Shown: positions 39,200 to 48,884 of the stretch, piece by piece
How positions within the stretch are numbered: position 1 is the stretch's first letter
How the letters are laid out: each line of letters begins with the position of its first letter
Assembly: GCF_006716425.1 (NCBI RefSeq)
Contig: NZ_VFOZ01000001.1
Coordinates: 248,001 to 312,000, forward strand
Source of the DNA: Actinoallomurus bryophytorum
Lineage (GTDB): Bacteria > Actinomycetota > Actinomycetes > Streptosporangiales > Streptosporangiaceae
Direction: 5' to 3'
Length of the DNA stretch: 64,000 nt
The notes under the pieces: model-generated
What the model saw: the letters and a program-made list of their open reading frames with translations, nothing else
The model's database searches: none
Told to the model about the DNA's origin: nothing
Made by a program: the position numbers and the translations under genes

Positions 39200-40006
39200 T
39201 CAGCCGGCGTCCGGCGGCATCGGGCCCATCCACTTCTCGTAGATCCGCTGGTACGCGCCGTCGCCGCGGCTGCCGGCGATGACCTGGTCGATCAGCCGCA
39301 GCAGGCCCGGGTTGCGGGTCTTGCGCACCGCGAAGCCGTACCGCTCGCGAGTACGCAGGCCCGCGACGATCGTGAAGTCGGCGTTGTCCTGGTCGGTCAG
39401 CCAGTAGCGCACCACCGGGTCGTCCTGCACGAGGACGTCGACCTGGCCCGTACGGAGCGCGCCGAGCTCGGTCACGGAGTTCTCGTACGCCTTGAGCGTC
39501 CAGCCGCGCGTCCGCGCGTACTCCTGGGCCGTGGTGCCCACGACGACGCCGACCCGCAGCCCGTCCGCGGCGATGTCGTCGGCCTTCAGCCGTGGCTGCC
39601 TGCGTGCCATCAGCACGAGCCCCGAGTTGAAGTAGGGGCGGGAGAAGTCGATCGCGGCCGCCCGGTGACTGTTGATCGTCATACCGGCCGCGGCGACGTC
39701 ACACTCGCCGCCCGCGAACACCTTGCCGGACGTGATCGCGGTGAAGTCGGTGTCGACGACCTTCTGGCGGAGGTGCAGCCGCCGCGCCACGAGGTCCATC
39801 AGGTCGACGTCGAAGCCGACCACCCTGCCCCGGCGCTCGAACTGGAACGGGGCGTACGGCAGATGGGTGCAGGTGGTCAGCACGCCCCGGGCGACCAGGC
39901 GAACGCCCTGGACGGTATCGCCGCCCGCGCCGGTGCCACAGGCGGCCAGCGATAAGGCCGCGACCGCGAGAACAACGGCCGGCCGCGACGGACCGATGGG
40001 GTGCAC
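39200..40006 (-). CDS. second amino-acid substrate-binding lipoprotein (paralogue)
   Basis: The protein is 268 aa from GTG 40006, the same length as the gene at 36706 and alike throughout: TCTHLPYAPFQFERRGRVVG, FDVDLMDLVARRLHLRQKVV, CDVAAAGMTINSHRAAAIDF, YEKWMGPMPPDAG at the end. The lipobox is ALSLAACGTG. There is no permease or ATPase of its own, so it may feed the importer at 35123-37512. It differs at several pocket-lining positions, suggesting another ligand. The duplicate is separated from the operon by the PBP gene. Confidence 0.85.
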   Translation of the reverse strand: MHPIGPSRPAVVLAVAALSLAACGTGAGGDTVQGVRLVARGVLTTCTHLPYAPFQFERRGRVVGFDVDLMDLVARRLHLRQKVVDTDFTAITSGKVFAGGECDVAAAGMTINSHRAAAIDFSRPYFNSGLVLMARRQPRLKADDIAADGLRVGVVVGTTAQEYARTRGWTLKAYENSVTELGALRTGQVDVLVQDDPVVRYWLTDQDNADFTIVAGLRTRERYGFAVRKTRNPGLLRLIDQVIAGSRGDGAYQRIYEKWMGPMPPDAG

Positions 40007-40209
40007 GGGGGCCTCCGAGGGGTTCGGATCTTCGGCGGGCGGGCAGGGACGACCCGGTCACTGAGGTGAGTCAACCAGTTGCGGGGCGTTACTTCCAGTC
40101 GACCGCCCATGGACGGACACCGGCCCCACGACCGGGCGCCGGGGCCGGGGAGCGGCGGACCGGGGTCGCAGGCCAGGGATCTCAGGTTCCGGGGGGGCGG
40201 GGGTCCAGG

Positions 40210-40321
40210 GGCGGAGGCCCGCAGAGGCGGAGACCCGCAGAGGCGGAGACCCGGAGAGGCGGAGACCCGGAGAGGCGGAGACCCGGAGAGGCGGAGACCC
40301 GGAGAGGCGGAGACCCGGAGA
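40210..40321 (+). repeat. 16-bp minisatellite, seven units
   Basis: The unit GGCGGAGACCCGGAGA repeats seven times without gaps. The first two units have C in place of the second G of CCGG, and the first also has GGCCC for GACCC. The period of 16 is not a multiple of three, so it is not a coding repeat. Confidence 0.85.
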
Positions 40322-40532
40322 GCGGCCGGGCGAAGGCCATGGGGTGACCCGAGGACGAGGGGCCGGAGTGCGGCGCAGGAGAGGCCGGAGGGTGAGAGCC
40401 CCGAAATCCGGGGTCTGGAGGCCCCTGGACGAGATCCCAAAGCCGCAGACCCAGGCCGAAGGCCAGAGAGCCCAGCCCACATAGCCGAGGCCAGAGGGCC
40501 AGGGGATGCCTGGGAAACGCCCGGCCGACCGA

Positions 40533-40715
40533 GCCGGGCCTACCCTGCCGCAGACGCTGGGCCAGCGTCCTCACACAACCCCGCCCCGACCACCCACTCA
40601 CCATCCCTCCATCCCGCCGCACCCCACCAATGCACCGCAGCTCGCGCCGGGCCTACCCTGCCGCCCACGCCGGCCCAGCGTCCTCACACAACCCCACCCC
40701 AACCACCCACTACCT
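40533..40715 (+). repeat. 113-bp direct duplication
   Basis: GCCGGGCCTACCCTGCCGC starts at 40533 and again at 40646. About 70 bp after each start remain alike (CAGCGTCCTCACACAACCCC, then ACCACCCACT). The second unit has several changes. It is non-coding. Confidence 0.7.
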
Positions 40716-40914
40716 GACCACCCCGCCACACCCACAAAAGCACCGCAACACGCCACGATCGCCGCCAGATGGTCACCGCCCGCTGGTGCGCCCGCCGCGT
40801 CACCGGCCCCCCTGCGCACGCCGACCGTGACCACCATCGCCCAGCGCCCACCTGCCTTTGCCACGCGCGGAAACGCCGTCGAAAAATGTCGTACCCCCCA
40901 GGGACCATGCTCCT

Positions 40915-42153
40915 ATGACGTGCGTTGAAGAGCAGGTGAGCGCTCCCCCGCCGACGCGCCTTCCCGGTTTCCTTCACACGCGCGTCGGTGGGCTGCCACG
41001 TGCGTTCTGGGCGCTGTGGGCGGGCTCCTTCGTCAACCGGCTCGGCACGATGGTCGAGCCGTTCCTCGCCTTCTACCTCACCGGCGTGCGCGGGTTCTCG
41101 CTCGCCGCCACCGGTGCCGTGCTGGCCCTGTTCGGGCTGGGGTCGGTGATCTCGCAGGTGCTGGGCGGCGTGCTGGCCGACCGCGTCGGGCGGCGTGCCA
41201 CGCTGACCGGCGGCATGCTGGCGACCGCCGCGGCGATGCTCGCGCTCGGCTACGTCACGACGACGCCCGTCGTGATCGCGGTCGTGTTCGTGCTCGGCGT
41301 GACCATCGACATGTACCGCCCGGCCTCCCAGGCGCTGGTGGCGGACCTGGTCGCGCCGGCCGACCGGCCGCGCGCCTACGGTCTGCTGTTCTGGGCGATC
41401 AACCTCGGCTTCGCCGTCGCGATGGTGCTGGGCGGCACGCTGTCACGCGCGGGCTTCTCCTGGCTCTTCTGGGTCGACGCGGCCACGTGCGCCGTGTACG
41501 CGGTCCTCATCTGGCGTGCCGTTCCCGAGACCCGCGTACGCCGGGCCGACCGCGAGCCGGGCGGGTTCGCCGACGTGCTGCGCGACCGGGTGGCGGTCGC
41601 CTCGGTCCTCATCGTGTTCGGGTACGCGTTCGTCTACCTCCAGGCGTACTCCACACTTCCCCTCGCGATGGGCCACGGCGGGCTGCCGCCACAGGCGTAC
41701 GGCCTGGCCATGGCGGTGAACGGCATCGGCATCGTGATCATCCAGCCGGTCGCCGTGGGCTGGCTGCAACGCCACGACGCGAGCCGCGTACTGGCCGCCG
41801 GCATGGGCGTCGTGGGGCTCGGCTTCGGGCTCACCGCGCTGGCGGGCTCGACCCTGACCTTCGCCGCGACGGTGCTGGTGTGGACGGTCGGTGAGGTGCT
41901 GTTCGCGGCCGTCTCCATGGCGATCGTCGCCGATCTCGCGCCGCCCCATCTCCGCGGACGCTACGGCGGGCTCTATGGGACGGCCTTCTCGGTCGCGGCT
42001 CTGCTCGGCCCGCTCGGGGGCAGTTGGCTGCTCGGGCATGGCACGTGGCTGCCGTGGCTGACCTGCGCGATCCTGTGCGCGGCCTCGGGCACCGGGGCCC
42101 TCGCGCTCGCGCCCGCCGTACGACGGAGGCGAAGCGAAGCCTTGACCGTTTAG
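40915..42153 (+). CDS. MFS transporter
   Basis: The protein is 412 aa from ATG 40915; an upstream in-frame extension reads C-rich repeat DNA. It has twelve helices with the motif GGVLADRVGRRATLTGGML after helix 2, and RPASQALVADLVAPADRPRA after helix 4 (multidrug MdtH/YceL-like). It is likely a proton-coupled efflux pump. A second MFS gene follows after 55 bp in the same direction but is from another subfamily, so they are neighbours rather than recent duplicates. No regulator is adjacent. Confidence 0.82.
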   Translation: MTCVEEQVSAPPPTRLPGFLHTRVGGLPRAFWALWAGSFVNRLGTMVEPFLAFYLTGVRGFSLAATGAVLALFGLGSVISQVLGGVLADRVGRRATLTGGMLATAAAMLALGYVTTTPVVIAVVFVLGVTIDMYRPASQALVADLVAPADRPRAYGLLFWAINLGFAVAMVLGGTLSRAGFSWLFWVDAATCAVYAVLIWRAVPETRVRRADREPGGFADVLRDRVAVASVLIVFGYAFVYLQAYSTLPLAMGHGGLPPQAYGLAMAVNGIGIVIIQPVAVGWLQRHDASRVLAAGMGVVGLGFGLTALAGSTLTFAATVLVWTVGEVLFAAVSMAIVADLAPPHLRGRYGGLYGTAFSVAALLGPLGGSWLLGHGTWLPWLTCAILCAASGTGALALAPAVRRRRSEALTV

Positions 42154-42208
42154 CTCCCAAATGCCTAACTTCGAAAGTTGATACCCGAAGAAACGGCGCG
42201 CGAGCCGA

Positions 42209-43477
42209 ATGGTGCAAGCATCAAGCTCGGCCGATACGGCGAGCCGGCTGAGAGTCCTTCGCGAGCGGAACTTCCGCTGGTTCTTCCTGGGCCAGTGTGC
42301 CTCGATGCTCGGCGACGGGATGGTCCCGCCGGCACTCGCCTTCGCCATCCTCGGACTCACCGGACGCGTATCCGACCTCGGGCTGGTACTGGCCGCCGGG
42401 ACGGCGTCACAGGTGCTGTTCATGCTCGCCGGCGGGGTGATCGCCGACTGGCTGCCGCGCAACGCGCTGATGCTCGGTTCGGACCTGCTGCGCACCGTCA
42501 GCCAGGGCATCATGGCCCTGCTGCTGATCACCGGCACCGCGCGTGTCTGGCACCTCCTCGTCCTGCAGGTGGTGCACGGCCTGGCGGCGGCACTGTTCAT
42601 GCCCGCGGTGCCGGGCCTGATCCAGTCCACCACCACCCCCGAACAGCGGCAGCCCGCCAACGCGCTCCGTGTGCTCGCCATGTCCGGCTCTCTCATCGTG
42701 GGCCCGGCCCTGGCGGGCATCCTGGTCGTGGCCCTGGGGCCGGGCTGGGCGATCGCCATCGACGCGGTGACGTTCGCGGCCAGTGCCGCGTGTCTCTCCC
42801 GGGTCCGGCTGGGCGACCAGGTCCGCCGGGGCCGCTACCGCTTCGGCCGCGACCTGGCCGACGGGTGGCGTGAGTTCCGGTCGCGCCGATGGGTGTGGAG
42901 CATCATCCTCGCCGCGTCCGTGATGAACCTCCTCTACGCCGGATTCTTGGTACTGGGACCCGCGGTCAGCGTGCGCGCCTTCGGCGGCGCCGGCGCGTGG
43001 GCGCTCATCTCCGCCACGTTCGGCACGGGATGCCTGGGCGGCAGCCTCGTCGCACTGTGCGTACGCCCGCGGTTCCCGCTGCGGTCGGCCCTGATCGTGA
43101 TGGTGGCGTTCGCGTGGCCGACCCTCACACTGGCGGCGGGCCTGACCGTGGGCGTGGTGGCGGCCGCGGCGTTCTGCGGCGGGATGGTGATGATGGTCTT
43201 CAACACGCTGTGGGAGACCACCCTGCAGCAACACATCCCGGCCACCTCACTGTCGCGGGTGAGCGCCTACGAATGGGCCGGCGCGGTCGCGTGCCAGCCG
43301 CTCGGACTGGTGCTCGTCGCACCGGTGGTCGGCCGACTCGGCCTGCACGCGACGTTGTGGACCGCGGGAGCGCTTCAGATCCTCGTGGCCCTCTTCCCCC
43401 TGCTCGTACCCGAGGTCCGCACCCTCCCCTCCCCCGCGCGGGAGCCCGTCTACGCCTCACCCTCCAACCGGACCTAG
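42209..43477 (+). CDS. MFS transporter (EntS/MFS_3 type)
   Basis: The protein is 422 aa from GTG/ATG 42209 with twelve helices: FRWFFLGQCASMLGDGMVPP, GGVIADWLPRNALMLGSDLL, VHGLAAALFMPAVPGLIQST. It is related to the exporter at 9114-10331. Its TAG stop codon lies in the CTAG at 43474-43477, where a MITE-like element begins, so the insertion spared the coding frame. It is likely an exporter of a natural product or siderophore; the substrate is unknown. Confidence 0.82.
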   Translation: MVQASSSADTASRLRVLRERNFRWFFLGQCASMLGDGMVPPALAFAILGLTGRVSDLGLVLAAGTASQVLFMLAGGVIADWLPRNALMLGSDLLRTVSQGIMALLLITGTARVWHLLVLQVVHGLAAALFMPAVPGLIQSTTTPEQRQPANALRVLAMSGSLIVGPALAGILVVALGPGWAIAIDAVTFAASAACLSRVRLGDQVRRGRYRFGRDLADGWREFRSRRWVWSIILAASVMNLLYAGFLVLGPAVSVRAFGGAGAWALISATFGTGCLGGSLVALCVRPRFPLRSALIVMVAFAWPTLTLAAGLTVGVVAAAAFCGGMVMMVFNTLWETTLQQHIPATSLSRVSAYEWAGAVACQPLGLVLVAPVVGRLGLHATLWTAGALQILVALFPLLVPEVRTLPSPAREPVYASPSNRT

Positions 43478-43754
43478 CGTCTGCCTCACAGCCATGCTGT
43501 CGCCGTGTGGCGCCGCCCTGGATGGCGCCGACTGGGTGGCACCATCCTGGATGGCGCCGCTCCGGGGTTGCACCACCCGGGTTATCCACAGAACCCCGCT
43601 CTACTTCCGCCCGCCGCTATTCCCGCTGGACAATAAAAGTGGGATGGCACCCCCCGGGCGGGTGGGCTCCAGGTGGGTGGGCTCCAGGTGGGTGGGCTCC
43701 ACGACGGTGGGCTCCACGACGGGGCAGGCCCAGACCGAGGACTTCGAGACAGCT
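43478..43754 (+). mobile_element. MITE-like element, copy A
   Basis: This ~277-bp non-coding element lies between CTAG (43474-43477) and CTAA (43755-43758). It shares most of its length with the inverted copy B at 53813-54069: GCCGTGTGGCGCCGC near one end, a core GGTTATCCACAGAACCCCGC and onward to TTCCGCCCGCCG, the block AGTGGGATGGCACCCCC, then 15-16-bp GGTGGGCTCCA repeats, and the end CTTCGAGACAG. There is no ORF of its own. Its terminal CTGTCTCGAAG resembles the IS end at 54074, so it may be moved by an IS5-type transposase. Confidence 0.7.
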
Positions 43755-43989
43755 CTAAGGACCAGGTCTAAAACTGTCGGACGGATGGCGTTCGCGGTGA
43801 ATGGTGTCCGGGCGGCGCGTCGGGAGGCGGAGGGGGAGAGGTCGGCCGGCGCGGCGTCGTCTGGGTGCCGCGTGGCAGGACAGGACAGATACGCGCTGGT
43901 ACGGAAGATGACGCAGGTGGAGGCCTTGCGCTCTCCTGGCGCCGACGCCGTCCGCACCGGCGTCGGCGGGCCGGTCTAGGCTCGATGCC

Positions 43990-45834
43990 GTGGCACAGTT
44001 GCGCATCGCTCTCGCACAGGTCAACGGGACCGTCGGTGACCTCACCGGGAACGCCGACCTGATCCTCGAGTGGACCCGGCGCGCCGCCGAGCGCGGCGCC
44101 CATCTCATCGTCTTCCCGGAGATGTTCCTGACCGGGTACCCGGTGGAGGACCTTGTCCTGCGCAAGTCCTTCGTCGACGCCTCCATCGAGACCCTCCAGG
44201 CGACGGCGCGGCGGCTCGCCGATGAAGGGCTCGGCGGCATTCCGGTCGTCGCCGGCTACCTCGACCGGCGCAGCGACGTCGTCGACCGGGTCGGCCAGCC
44301 GGCCGGTGCCCCGCTCGACGCGGCCGCGGTGCTGTACGAGGGACGGGTCGTGGTCCGTACGGCAAAGCACCATCTGCCCAACTACGGCGTCTTCGACGAA
44401 TACCGCTACTTCGTGCGCGGGGACCGGCTTCCGGTCTTCCGCCTGCACGGCACCGACGTCGCCGTCGCGGTCTGTGAGGACCTGTGGCAGGACGGCGGGC
44501 CGGTCGCGCTGGCCCGCGAGGCCGGGGCGCAGCTGCTCGTCGTGCCGAACGCCTCGCCGTACGAGCGCAACAAGGACGACGTACGCCTGGAGCTGTGCGC
44601 CCGGCGGGCACGCGAGGCGGGCTGCGCGCTCGCGTACGTCAACCTGGTCGGCGGCCAGGACGAGCTGGTCTTCGACGGCGACTCGGTCGTCGTGTCCGGC
44701 TCGGGTGAGCTGCTCGCCCGCGGACCGCAGTTCGCCGAGGATCTGCTGGTGACGGACCTCGAGCTGCCCGAGGCACCCGCGGCGTTCGAGCCCGGCGAGA
44801 CGCCGGCCGACGCGCACGACGGCACCACGATCACGATCGAGCGGGTGCTCCTGTCCTCCGATCCCGTGGCCCCGTACCCGGCCGAGACTCCGCCCGTCGC
44901 CGAGCCTCTGGGCGACCTGGGCGAGGTGTACGGCGCGTTGGTGCTCGGCGTACGCGACTACGCCCGCAAGAACGGCTTCGGCTCGGTGATCCTCGGCCTG
45001 TCGGGCGGCATCGACTCCGCACTGGTGGCCACGATCGCCGCCGACGCCCTCGGGCCGGACAACGTACACGCGGTGCTGATGCCGAGCCGCTACTCCAGCG
45101 ACCACTCGATCACCGACGCGGAGGACCTGGTCAAACGTCAGGGCATCCACGGCCGTACGGTGCCGATCCGCGGGATGGTCGACGCGTACGAAGCCGAGCT
45201 CGACCTGACCGGCCTCGCCGCGGAGAACCTCCAGGCACGGGTACGCGGCAACATCCTCATGGGACTGTCCAACGAGCACGGCCATCTCGTGCTCACGACG
45301 GGCAACAAGAGCGAGCTGGCGACCGGCTATTCGACGCTGTACGGCGACTCGGCCGGCGGCTTCGGTCCGATCAAGGACGTGCCGAAGGTGACCGTGTTCG
45401 CGCTCTGCCGGTGGCGCAACGAGCAGCCGGCCGGCCTGCCACCGCTCGTACGCGCCTCGGCGACGCCGCCGATCCCGCAGAACATCATCGACAAGCCGCC
45501 GTCGGCCGAGCTGCGTCCGGGCCAGCTGGACACCGACTCGCTGCCGCCGTACGAGATCCTCGACGCGTTGCTCGACGACTACGTCGAGAAGGACATGGGC
45601 CACGACGCGCTGATCGCGGCGGGCCACGACCAGGAGCTGGTCGAACGGATCATCCGGCTGGTCGACGCGGCGGAGTACAAGCGCCGCCAGTATCCGCCCG
45701 GTCCCAAGATCACGCCGAAGAACTTCGGCCGCGACCGCCGCCTCCCGATCACCAACCGCTGGCGCGAGATCGCCGCGCCGGGCACACCCGACCCGGCACG
45801 GGTCAGCACACGGCAGAACGCCCGCGACGCCTGA
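43990..45834 (+). CDS. nadE: glutamine-dependent NAD+ synthetase
   Basis: The protein is 614 aa from GTG 43990. The N-terminal ~270 residues are a nitrilase-type amidase that frees ammonia from glutamine: HLIVFPEMFLTGYPVEDL (Glu), AKHHLPNYGVFDEYRYF (Lys), VAVCEDLWQDGG (Cys). The C-terminal part is the synthetase with the PP-loop LGLSGGIDSALVATIAADAL and the TGNKSELATGYSTLYGDSAG block. It makes NAD from deamido-NAD and ATP, an essential step. The length fits the shorter fused type. It follows MITE copy A by about 235 bp. Confidence 0.93.
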   Translation: MAQLRIALAQVNGTVGDLTGNADLILEWTRRAAERGAHLIVFPEMFLTGYPVEDLVLRKSFVDASIETLQATARRLADEGLGGIPVVAGYLDRRSDVVDRVGQPAGAPLDAAAVLYEGRVVVRTAKHHLPNYGVFDEYRYFVRGDRLPVFRLHGTDVAVAVCEDLWQDGGPVALAREAGAQLLVVPNASPYERNKDDVRLELCARRAREAGCALAYVNLVGGQDELVFDGDSVVVSGSGELLARGPQFAEDLLVTDLELPEAPAAFEPGETPADAHDGTTITIERVLLSSDPVAPYPAETPPVAEPLGDLGEVYGALVLGVRDYARKNGFGSVILGLSGGIDSALVATIAADALGPDNVHAVLMPSRYSSDHSITDAEDLVKRQGIHGRTVPIRGMVDAYEAELDLTGLAAENLQARVRGNILMGLSNEHGHLVLTTGNKSELATGYSTLYGDSAGGFGPIKDVPKVTVFALCRWRNEQPAGLPPLVRASATPPIPQNIIDKPPSAELRPGQLDTDSLPPYEILDALLDDYVEKDMGHDALIAAGHDQELVERIIRLVDAAEYKRRQYPPGPKITPKNFGRDRRLPITNRWREIAAPGTPDPARVSTRQNARDA

Positions 45835-46191
45835 GCCGGTTCGGCCGGGCCGCGGCGGCTGCGGACGTACGGGTCGACGGTGGACCTGTCGCGCCGGGAC
45901 CGCGCCCGTGAGCGCTACGAGCAGGCGTGCCGGTGAGGCCGCCCGGCCTCGCCGTCGCGCCGACTCGGTGCGAGGGGCGTTCCCGCGCTGCTCCCGCTCG
46001 CCGAAGTAGTCCCCGAGAACGTCCAAATCGAGCATCGGCGTGGTCGCGCCGCGACGGCGGCGGCCACGGCGCGCATGTGGTGGAGCGCGTCGACCTCGCC
46101 GTCGGACCAGTGCCACCCAATGCCGCGCGGGCGTACCGACGACGGCGTCCAGGGCTGCGACGCGCGAGGCGCCATCGGCGGAGGCGGAGGC
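45835..46191. other. gap with broken coding traces
   Basis: This 357-bp region has no intact gene. Rightward, 45865-45952 reads STVDLSRRDRARERYEQACR-stop like a gene tail. Leftward, around 46130-45920, GIGWHWSDGEVDALHHMRAV shifts frame into MLDLDVLGDYFGEREQRGNA. They look like remnants of at least two broken genes. Confidence 0.35.
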
Positions 46192-48255
46192 TCAGAGGTG
46201 GTGCGCCTCGCCGGGCCACGCCTCCATGAGGCGCTCGCCACCGCCGGGAAGCTCGATCTCGCACCAGACGACCTTGCCCTGACCGGCGAGCCGGGCGCCC
46301 CAGCGTTTCGCGAGGCGGTGGACGACCTGGAGGCCGCGGCCGTTCTCGTCGTCCTCGGCGGCCTGGCGGGCCCGCGGCAGCGCGTCCGAGCCGTCGCGTA
46401 CCTCGAAGACGAGCGTGCGGTCGAGCAGCATCCTCAGGCCGATGTCGCCGTTGGCGTACCGCAGGGCGTTGGTGACGAGCTCGGACACGAGCAGCTCGGC
46501 GGTGAAGGACAGCTCCTGCAGCTCCCACGACTCCAGCGTGCTGCGCACCCGGCCGCGCGCGTCGCGTACGGCCGACGGGCGGGCCGGGAGGGTCATGGAG
46601 ACCACGTGCTCTTCCGGCAGGCGCCGGAGGCGGGCGATGAGTACGGCGATGTCGTCGCGGTCGTGGTCGGAGTAGGCGCCGTCGAGGGTCGACTTGGCGA
46701 GATCCTCGAGCGGGCTGAGCAGCGCCTCCGGCCCGAACACGCGGCGCAGCCGTGCGAGCCCGTCGTCGATGTCCTGGCCGCGGTTCTCCACCAGGCCGTC
46801 GGTGTAGAGCACGAGGATGCCGCCGTCGCCGATGGTGAAGGTGCGGGTCTCGATCATGCCTTCGCCGACACCGAGCGGCGGCGCCGGCGAGACGTCGAGG
46901 AACTCACTCGTGCCGCCGGGTTGCAGCAGCAACGGCGGAAGGTGGCCGGCGGAGGCGATCTCGCACGTGCCGTCGGTCGCGTCGTACACCGCGTACACGC
47001 AGGTCGCGAAGGCGGGTTCGCGCTCGCCGATGCCGTGCATCAGGTCGTCGACCTGCTGGAGGCCGTCGGCGGGCGACAGCTCCAGGTTGACGATCGTCTG
47101 GAGCGCCGTACGCAGCCGGCCCATCGTGACGGCGGCGCGTACACCGTGACCGGCCACGTCGCCGACGATCAGGGCGACGCGTCCGCCGGGCAGGGCGATG
47201 GCGTCGTACCAGTCGCCGCCGACCTCGATGAGCTGGTTGCCGGGCAGGTAGCGGTGGCGGATCTCGACGCTGGAGGGCGCGGTGAGTCCGGTCGGCAGCA
47301 TGCTGCGCTGGAGCGTGAGCGCGGTCGCACGTTCACGGCTGTAGCGGCGCGCGTTGTCGATGTAGAGGGCGGCGCGGGCGGCGAAGTCCATCCCGATCTC
47401 GACGTCGTACGCGTCGAAGGCGCGGTGGGCGTCGCTGCGGGTGCACACGATGAAGCCGAGTGTCGTGCCCCTGGCGATCAGCGGCAGCAGGACCATGGAG
47501 ACGCCGTCGAGCAGCCGGGCCACGGGCGCCCGCCGCCACGCCCGCGCGATGCGGCGTGCGGCGTCGCTGTCGAGGTGGGTCTCGAGGATCGGCCCGCCGG
47601 TCGCCATGCAGCGCGCGTACGGCGTGCCGGGCGGGTACGCGAGGACCTCACCGGCCGGGAACGCGGCGCTCCAGCTGGGAAAGTCGTTGTCGGCGGCGAC
47701 CGCCAGCCGGTGCAGCACCGCCGTGCCCTCCGGGGAGAAGGACGGCACCTCGTCGGCGCCCATGATGCTCTCCCTGATGAGCACCCCGGCGGAGTTGCAG
47801 AAATGCGGGACGACCACACCGACGAGCTCCTGCGCCATCTGCTCGAGGTCGAGCATCGCGCTGATACGGGGCAGCGCGTCGTCCAGGAGTGCCCATCTCA
47901 TCAGGGCCGGGTCGGTGAAACGCTCCAGGTCGGTCACGGCGACCCGGATCATCATCAGCCCGCCGCCCTCACCCTCGCGCGCGTGCATGGGGACGACGGT
48001 GACCACGGCGTCGTGGGCCACACCGTCTTCTTCCTGGACACTGAGGACCGCGGTGCGTTCCTGGTTGGTGTCCAGCGCGTCGAGCAGCCCGGCGAGGGCC
48101 TCTTTGCCGTCAACGGCGAACAGATCGGCCGCGTCGGTGCCGACGATGTCCTCAGAAGCGCGGCCGACCACACCCGGGGCGTTCTGACCGCATTGGAGGA
48201 TCTCGCCGGAGCGGCCGATGCCGAGCACGAGTGTTCTCGCCGAAGAATCGGCCAT
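46192..48255 (-). CDS. SpoIIE-type PP2C phosphatase with PAS, GAF and HATPase domains
   Basis: The protein is 687 aa from ATG 48255. Residues 1-110 are PAS-like (LGIGRSGEILQCGQNAPGVV). Residues about 130-310 are GAF-like. Residues about 320-540 are the SpoIIE phosphatase (EVGGDWYDAIALPGGRVALI; VGDVAGHGVRAAVTMGRLRT; GILVLYTDGLVENRG). Residues about 565-685 are an RsbW-like kinase (LLVSELVTNALRYANGDIGL; GRGLQVVHRLAKRWG). Such proteins control sigma factors through anti-sigma-factor antagonists. Upstream is AT-rich DNA with GACAAA-5 nt-TTTGTC, a likely promoter/operator. Confidence 0.85.
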   Translation of the reverse strand: MADSSARTLVLGIGRSGEILQCGQNAPGVVGRASEDIVGTDAADLFAVDGKEALAGLLDALDTNQERTAVLSVQEEDGVAHDAVVTVVPMHAREGEGGGLMMIRVAVTDLERFTDPALMRWALLDDALPRISAMLDLEQMAQELVGVVVPHFCNSAGVLIRESIMGADEVPSFSPEGTAVLHRLAVAADNDFPSWSAAFPAGEVLAYPPGTPYARCMATGGPILETHLDSDAARRIARAWRRAPVARLLDGVSMVLLPLIARGTTLGFIVCTRSDAHRAFDAYDVEIGMDFAARAALYIDNARRYSRERATALTLQRSMLPTGLTAPSSVEIRHRYLPGNQLIEVGGDWYDAIALPGGRVALIVGDVAGHGVRAAVTMGRLRTALQTIVNLELSPADGLQQVDDLMHGIGEREPAFATCVYAVYDATDGTCEIASAGHLPPLLLQPGGTSEFLDVSPAPPLGVGEGMIETRTFTIGDGGILVLYTDGLVENRGQDIDDGLARLRRVFGPEALLSPLEDLAKSTLDGAYSDHDRDDIAVLIARLRRLPEEHVVSMTLPARPSAVRDARGRVRSTLESWELQELSFTAELLVSELVTNALRYANGDIGLRMLLDRTLVFEVRDGSDALPRARQAAEDDENGRGLQVVHRLAKRWGARLAGQGKVVWCEIELPGGGERLMEAWPGEAHHL

Positions 48256-48728
48256 GACTGACGAACCCTTCCGTTGTCCCGTCGCCGCATCCTTGCATCA
48301 GGTCAAGTATGTCGAATTCGCCGCTAAATACGAGACAAACCAAATTTGTCGACTCCAGGCTGCGAGACAACCGTCACCAGTTGATCACAGATCCTGTCCT
48401 TCCACCCTCGATCCCGTGGCCCCCCACGCGGGCGGCTGGGGTGGGCCCGGCCCCTCCCGGACGTCGCACGGCCGCCCTCGCGGCGAACCGCTACCAGAAC
48501 AGGACCATATCCCTTTGGAGCAGGGCTTCACCGTGCATGGAAAAGGTCGCATCCGTCACTGTGCGACCGGTCCGCCGCTGGAATGCCGGAACCGCCCCTG
48601 ACGACCGACGCCACGGTGCCGTGAGGCGGCACGGTACGAGGGTGCCGATCGGGGACCGGTGAGCTGGGCCGGCGGACAGCTCCTGGCCGCCCTACCCGGC
48701 ACGTCCTGCCCCTGGCCAGGCGCAGGAC
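48256..48728. other. promoter region and gap before the satellite arrays
   Basis: 48256-48400 is AT-rich with a dyad GACAAA-CCAAA-TTTGTC and probably holds the promoter of the leftward SpoIIE-type gene. 48400-48728 has no coding character and grades into the 26-bp array. Confidence 0.45.
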
Positions 48729-48858
48729 GATCGGTTCGGCCCGGAGGGCGGGACGGTCGGTTCGGCCCGGAGGACGGGGCGGTCGGTTCGGCCCGGAGGA
48801 CGGGGCGGTCGGTTCGGCCCGGAGGACGGGGCGGTCGGTTCGGCCCGGAGGACGGATG
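48729..48858 (+). repeat. 26-bp tandem repeat, five units
   Basis: The unit GGTCGGTTCGGCCCGGAGGA-CGGGGC repeats at 48729, 48755, 48781, 48807 and 48833. The middle three are identical; the first and last have a few changes. The unit resembles part of the 94-bp repeat that follows. Confidence 0.85.
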
Positions 48859-48884
48859 GTGAGCCCCGGCCGGAGGACGGGGCG

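Larger units (their letters stand above)
40007..40914. other. repeat-rich gap without genes
   Basis: This 908-bp interval has no reading frame with normal coding bias. Apparent ORFs read the tandem repeats (for example Pro/Leu/Ser/Arg repeats). It holds a 16-bp minisatellite (40210-40321) and a 113-bp duplication (40533-40758), followed by C-rich DNA up to the MFS promoter. Confidence 0.6.

Noticed and set aside
40182-40622. ORFs encoding Pro/Leu/Ser/Arg repeats
   Set aside because: They read the 16-bp minisatellite, whose period is not a multiple of three and breaks any frame pattern.
43768-46116. 782-codon leftward ORF over nadE
   Set aside because: Antisense to a clear NAD synthetase with all catalytic residues; no domain in the shadow.
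46075-48261. 728-codon rightward ORF over the SpoIIE-type gene
   Set aside because: Antisense shadow; the opposite strand has PAS, GAF, PP2C and HATPase motifs.
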